Assembly: GCA_964643485.1 (NCBI GenBank)
Contig: CAZXRA010000093.1
Location: forward strand, 1 to 5,803
Source of the DNA: Iamia sp964643485
GTDB lineage: Bacteria > Actinomycetota > Acidimicrobiia > Acidimicrobiales > Iamiaceae
DNA: 5,803 nt
Direction: 5' to 3'
Position 1 is the first letter of the stretch, and each line of letters begins with the position of its first letter. Positions 4,041 to 5,803 of this stretch are shown here, piece after piece. Below the pieces are notes generated by a model. The model saw only the letters and a program-made list of their open reading frames with translations, was not told the DNA's origin and ran no database searches. The position numbers and the translations under genes are program-made.

Positions 4041-5803
4041 GTGCGGAAGCGGGCGATGCTCACGATCGGGCTCCTGGTGGGCGGGCTGGCCGTCACGGGC
4101 CCGGCGCCGCCGGTGGCCGCCGCCGTCACCGTCACCGCGTCGGGGGGAGCCGTCACCGCCGCCGTCACCGGGGCCATGACGGTCACCGTGGGCTGCGTCT
4201 CGGGCACCATCCGGGTGGGGAACGTCGCCTCCACCCCGTCCCGCGCCTGCGGGGCCGTCACCTCCCTCACCATCACCGGTGACGGCCTCCGCCAGATCGT
4301 CAACGCCAGCGGCGCCGGCAACGCCGCCTTCAGCTCGCTCACCTCGGTCACCCTCAGCACCGGCGGGGGCGACGACCTGATCTTCAGCTCCACCCGCCGC
4401 GACACGGTGATCGGCGGGGCCGGCAACGACCAGCTCCTCCTCGACGGCACGGGAGCAGCCGACGGTCCCCTCGTCATGGGCGGCGACGCCAGCGACTCGG
4501 TGATCATCTCCGGTGGGGCCGCCAACGAGGCCTTCACCCTCGACACCGGCTCCCCGACGACCGAGACCGACGTCGTGCAGGGGCCGTGGTCGACCACCAT
4601 CGTCGGCGCCCCCTTCGTCAGCGTCGTCGGCGGGGCCGGCCACGACACGGTCGACGCCAGTGGCCTGACCGCCTCCACGACGATCGTGGGCTTCGCCGCC
4701 CACGGCGAGACGGGCGACGACACCCTCCTCGGCGGGGCCGCCACCAACACCCTGGGCGGGGGGAGCGGCACCAACCTGCTCGTGGGCGGGCCCGGCAACG
4801 ACGTCCTGAACACCGAGAGCCCCACCGACACGGTGCGGGGCCAGGGCGGGACCGACCGCATCACCGACGGCGGCACGGCCCGGGTCGGAAGCCGCACCCT
4901 CCAGACCCCCGGCTCCCCCGACGACACCTGGACCCTCTCCGTCGACGGCGACGCCGCCATCCGCACCCGGGCCTCCGGTGCCCAGACCACCGTCACCGCC
5001 GCCATCACCCGCACCGGCCGGCAGATCCTCGACGCCGGGGTCGGGGAGATCACCTACTCCCTGGCCGCCAGCGGCTTCCCCGTCGACCGGGTGGTGGCTG
5101 ACCTCGTCGCCCTGACCGACCACAGCCAGAGGGTCACGTCGCCGAGCGTCCCCGTGGTGGTCGACCTGGTCGTGCCCACCGGCTCCTGGTCGATCTCGGG
5201 CTCCACCGTCACCTTCACCGGCGGCTACCAACCCGTGATCGCCGCCGGGGCCACCCTCCACGTCCGGGCCCCGTACACCGACGCCAACGAGCGCTTCGCC
5301 CATCGTCTCCTCCGCGACCTGGAGATGCGCATCCCGGCCCCCTCCGAGCGGGCCAACCTCCGGAACCTGCTCGCCGCCGGTTCTCGCACCCGGGCCCAAC
5401 TCGTCCTCACCTACACGTCGACCGACGTGTACCGGGGCATCGACGTCGACCGCACCTACGTCGACATCCTGCGCCGGGCCAACGACCCCGCCGGCCGGGC
5501 CTATTGGATCGAACGCCTGCGCAACGGGATGGCGCTCCGCAAGCTCCGGGCCAACCTCTACGGCTCGGGCGAGTACTTCACCAGGTACGGCCGGAGCGAC
5601 GTCCCGACCTACGTCACCGCCGCCTACCGCGACATCCTGGGCCGGGAACCCGACCCTTCCGGCCTGGCCTACTGGGTCAACCGCATCCGGGCGGGGGTAC
5701 CCCGGGGCACGGTGGCCGAGCAGTTCCTCAACACCGCCGAGGCCAACACCGTCCTGATCCGCGACCGGTTCCTGCGCTGGGTCGACCGGGAGCCCACGCC
5801 GGC
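4041..5803 (+). CDS. Secreted protein with RTX-like repeats and DUF4214-type modules, 3' end missing
   Basis: I read 587 open codons from a GTG with AGGAGG upstream; the protein continues past the window. The N-terminus (MRKRAMLTIGLLVGGLAV, then PPVAAA) is a Sec signal peptide with likely cleavage after Ala28. Cys52 and Cys70, the only cysteines, could form a disulfide. Residues about 105-278 hold degenerate hemolysin-type calcium-binding motifs: GGAGNDQL (125-132), GGAGHDTV (197-204), GETGDDTL (222-229), GGPGNDVL (249-256) and GQGGTDRI (267-274). Residues about 279-410 look beta-rich and are unassigned. From 419 on, roughly 50-residue modules recur: a divergent one (419-471), one with DPAGRAYW (482-489), one with DILGREPDPSGLAYW (531-545), and a fourth beginning at 577. 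These match the DUF4214 pattern LGRxPDxxGxxYW. The protein is probably extracellular or wall-attached, calcium-binding and structural or adhesive. No catalytic motif is seen, so its function is unknown. Confidence 0.85.
   Translation, partial: MRKRAMLTIGLLVGGLAVTGPAPPVAAAVTVTASGGAVTAAVTGAMTVTVGCVSGTIRVGNVASTPSRACGAVTSLTITGDGLRQIVNASGAGNAAFSSLTSVTLSTGGGDDLIFSSTRRDTVIGGAGNDQLLLDGTGAADGPLVMGGDASDSVIISGGAANEAFTLDTGSPTTETDVVQGPWSTTIVGAPFVSVVGGAGHDTVDASGLTASTTIVGFAAHGETGDDTLLGGAATNTLGGGSGTNLLVGGPGNDVLNTESPTDTVRGQGGTDRITDGGTARVGSRTLQTPGSPDDTWTLSVDGDAAIRTRASGAQTTVTAAITRTGRQILDAGVGEITYSLAASGFPVDRVVADLVALTDHSQRVTSPSVPVVVDLVVPTGSWSISGSTVTFTGGYQPVIAAGATLHVRAPYTDANERFAHRLLRDLEMRIPAPSERANLRNLLAAGSRTRAQLVLTYTSTDVYRGIDVDRTYVDILRRANDPAGRAYWIERLRNGMALRKLRANLYGSGEYFTRYGRSDVPTYVTAAYRDILGREPDPSGLAYWVNRIRAGVPRGTVAEQFLNTAEANTVLIRDRFLRWVDREPTP

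Noticed and set aside
3821..5399. Long minus-strand frames (410 and 504 codons) opposite the secreted-protein gene
   Set aside because: The plus frame has a perfect Shine-Dalgarno, a signal peptide and recognisable GGxGxD and DUF4214 patterns. The antisense frames have low-complexity composition and no motifs.

Overview
The window is GC-rich throughout, with C or G in most third codon positions. The gene content suggests a Gram-positive actinobacterium: crotonyl-CoA carboxylase/reductase, a DivIVA-domain protein, and a Sec-exported protein with RTX-like and DUF4214-like repeats. The DUF4214-bearing secreted protein makes class Acidimicrobiia (Ilumatobacter/Iamia-like) my best guess. That placement is inferred from gene content, not from a marker gene.

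Layout. Positions 1-1194 (minus strand) carry most of a crotonyl-CoA carboxylase/reductase gene (ccr), whose last roughly 50 codons lie off the left edge. A 256-bp divergent gap (1195-1450) holds a promoter for each flanking gene and several dyad symmetries. Positions 1451-2413 (+) encode a 320-residue DivIVA-domain coiled-coil protein with a repetitive Asp-Pro-Phe/Tyr linker. A strong hairpin, probably its terminator, lies at 2454-2480. Positions 2577-3761 (+) encode a complete acetyl-CoA C-acetyltransferase (acetoacetyl-CoA thiolase). A 279-bp gap (3762-4040) contains a 7-bp-arm palindrome and two possible -10 boxes. Positions 4041-5803 (+) are the start of a secreted protein with a signal peptide, degenerate GGxGxD repeats and DUF4214-type modules, running off the right edge.

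How the genes relate. In the ethylmalonyl-CoA pathway, thiolase makes acetoacetyl-CoA, which is reduced and dehydrated to crotonyl-CoA. Ccr then reductively carboxylates crotonyl-CoA to ethylmalonyl-CoA. Thiolase and Ccr are therefore the first and the committed carboxylating steps of one route for acetyl-CoA assimilation or extender-unit supply. The missing middle enzymes (acetoacetyl-CoA reductase, crotonase) and later enzymes are not in the window. The two genes are not co-transcribed: they lie on opposite strands with the DivIVA gene between them. Their upstream regions nevertheless share a 31-position pattern with identical spacing (20 of 31 bases the same), which is the best hint of common control here. 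The DivIVA-like and secreted proteins look like envelope or growth genes with no evident metabolic link.

I see no tRNA, rRNA, CRISPR array, transposase or phage gene. I found no clearly undescribed system. The most interesting items are the shared ccr/thiolase promoter pattern, the dyads in the leader of the DivIVA gene, and the secreted RTX/DUF4214 protein.
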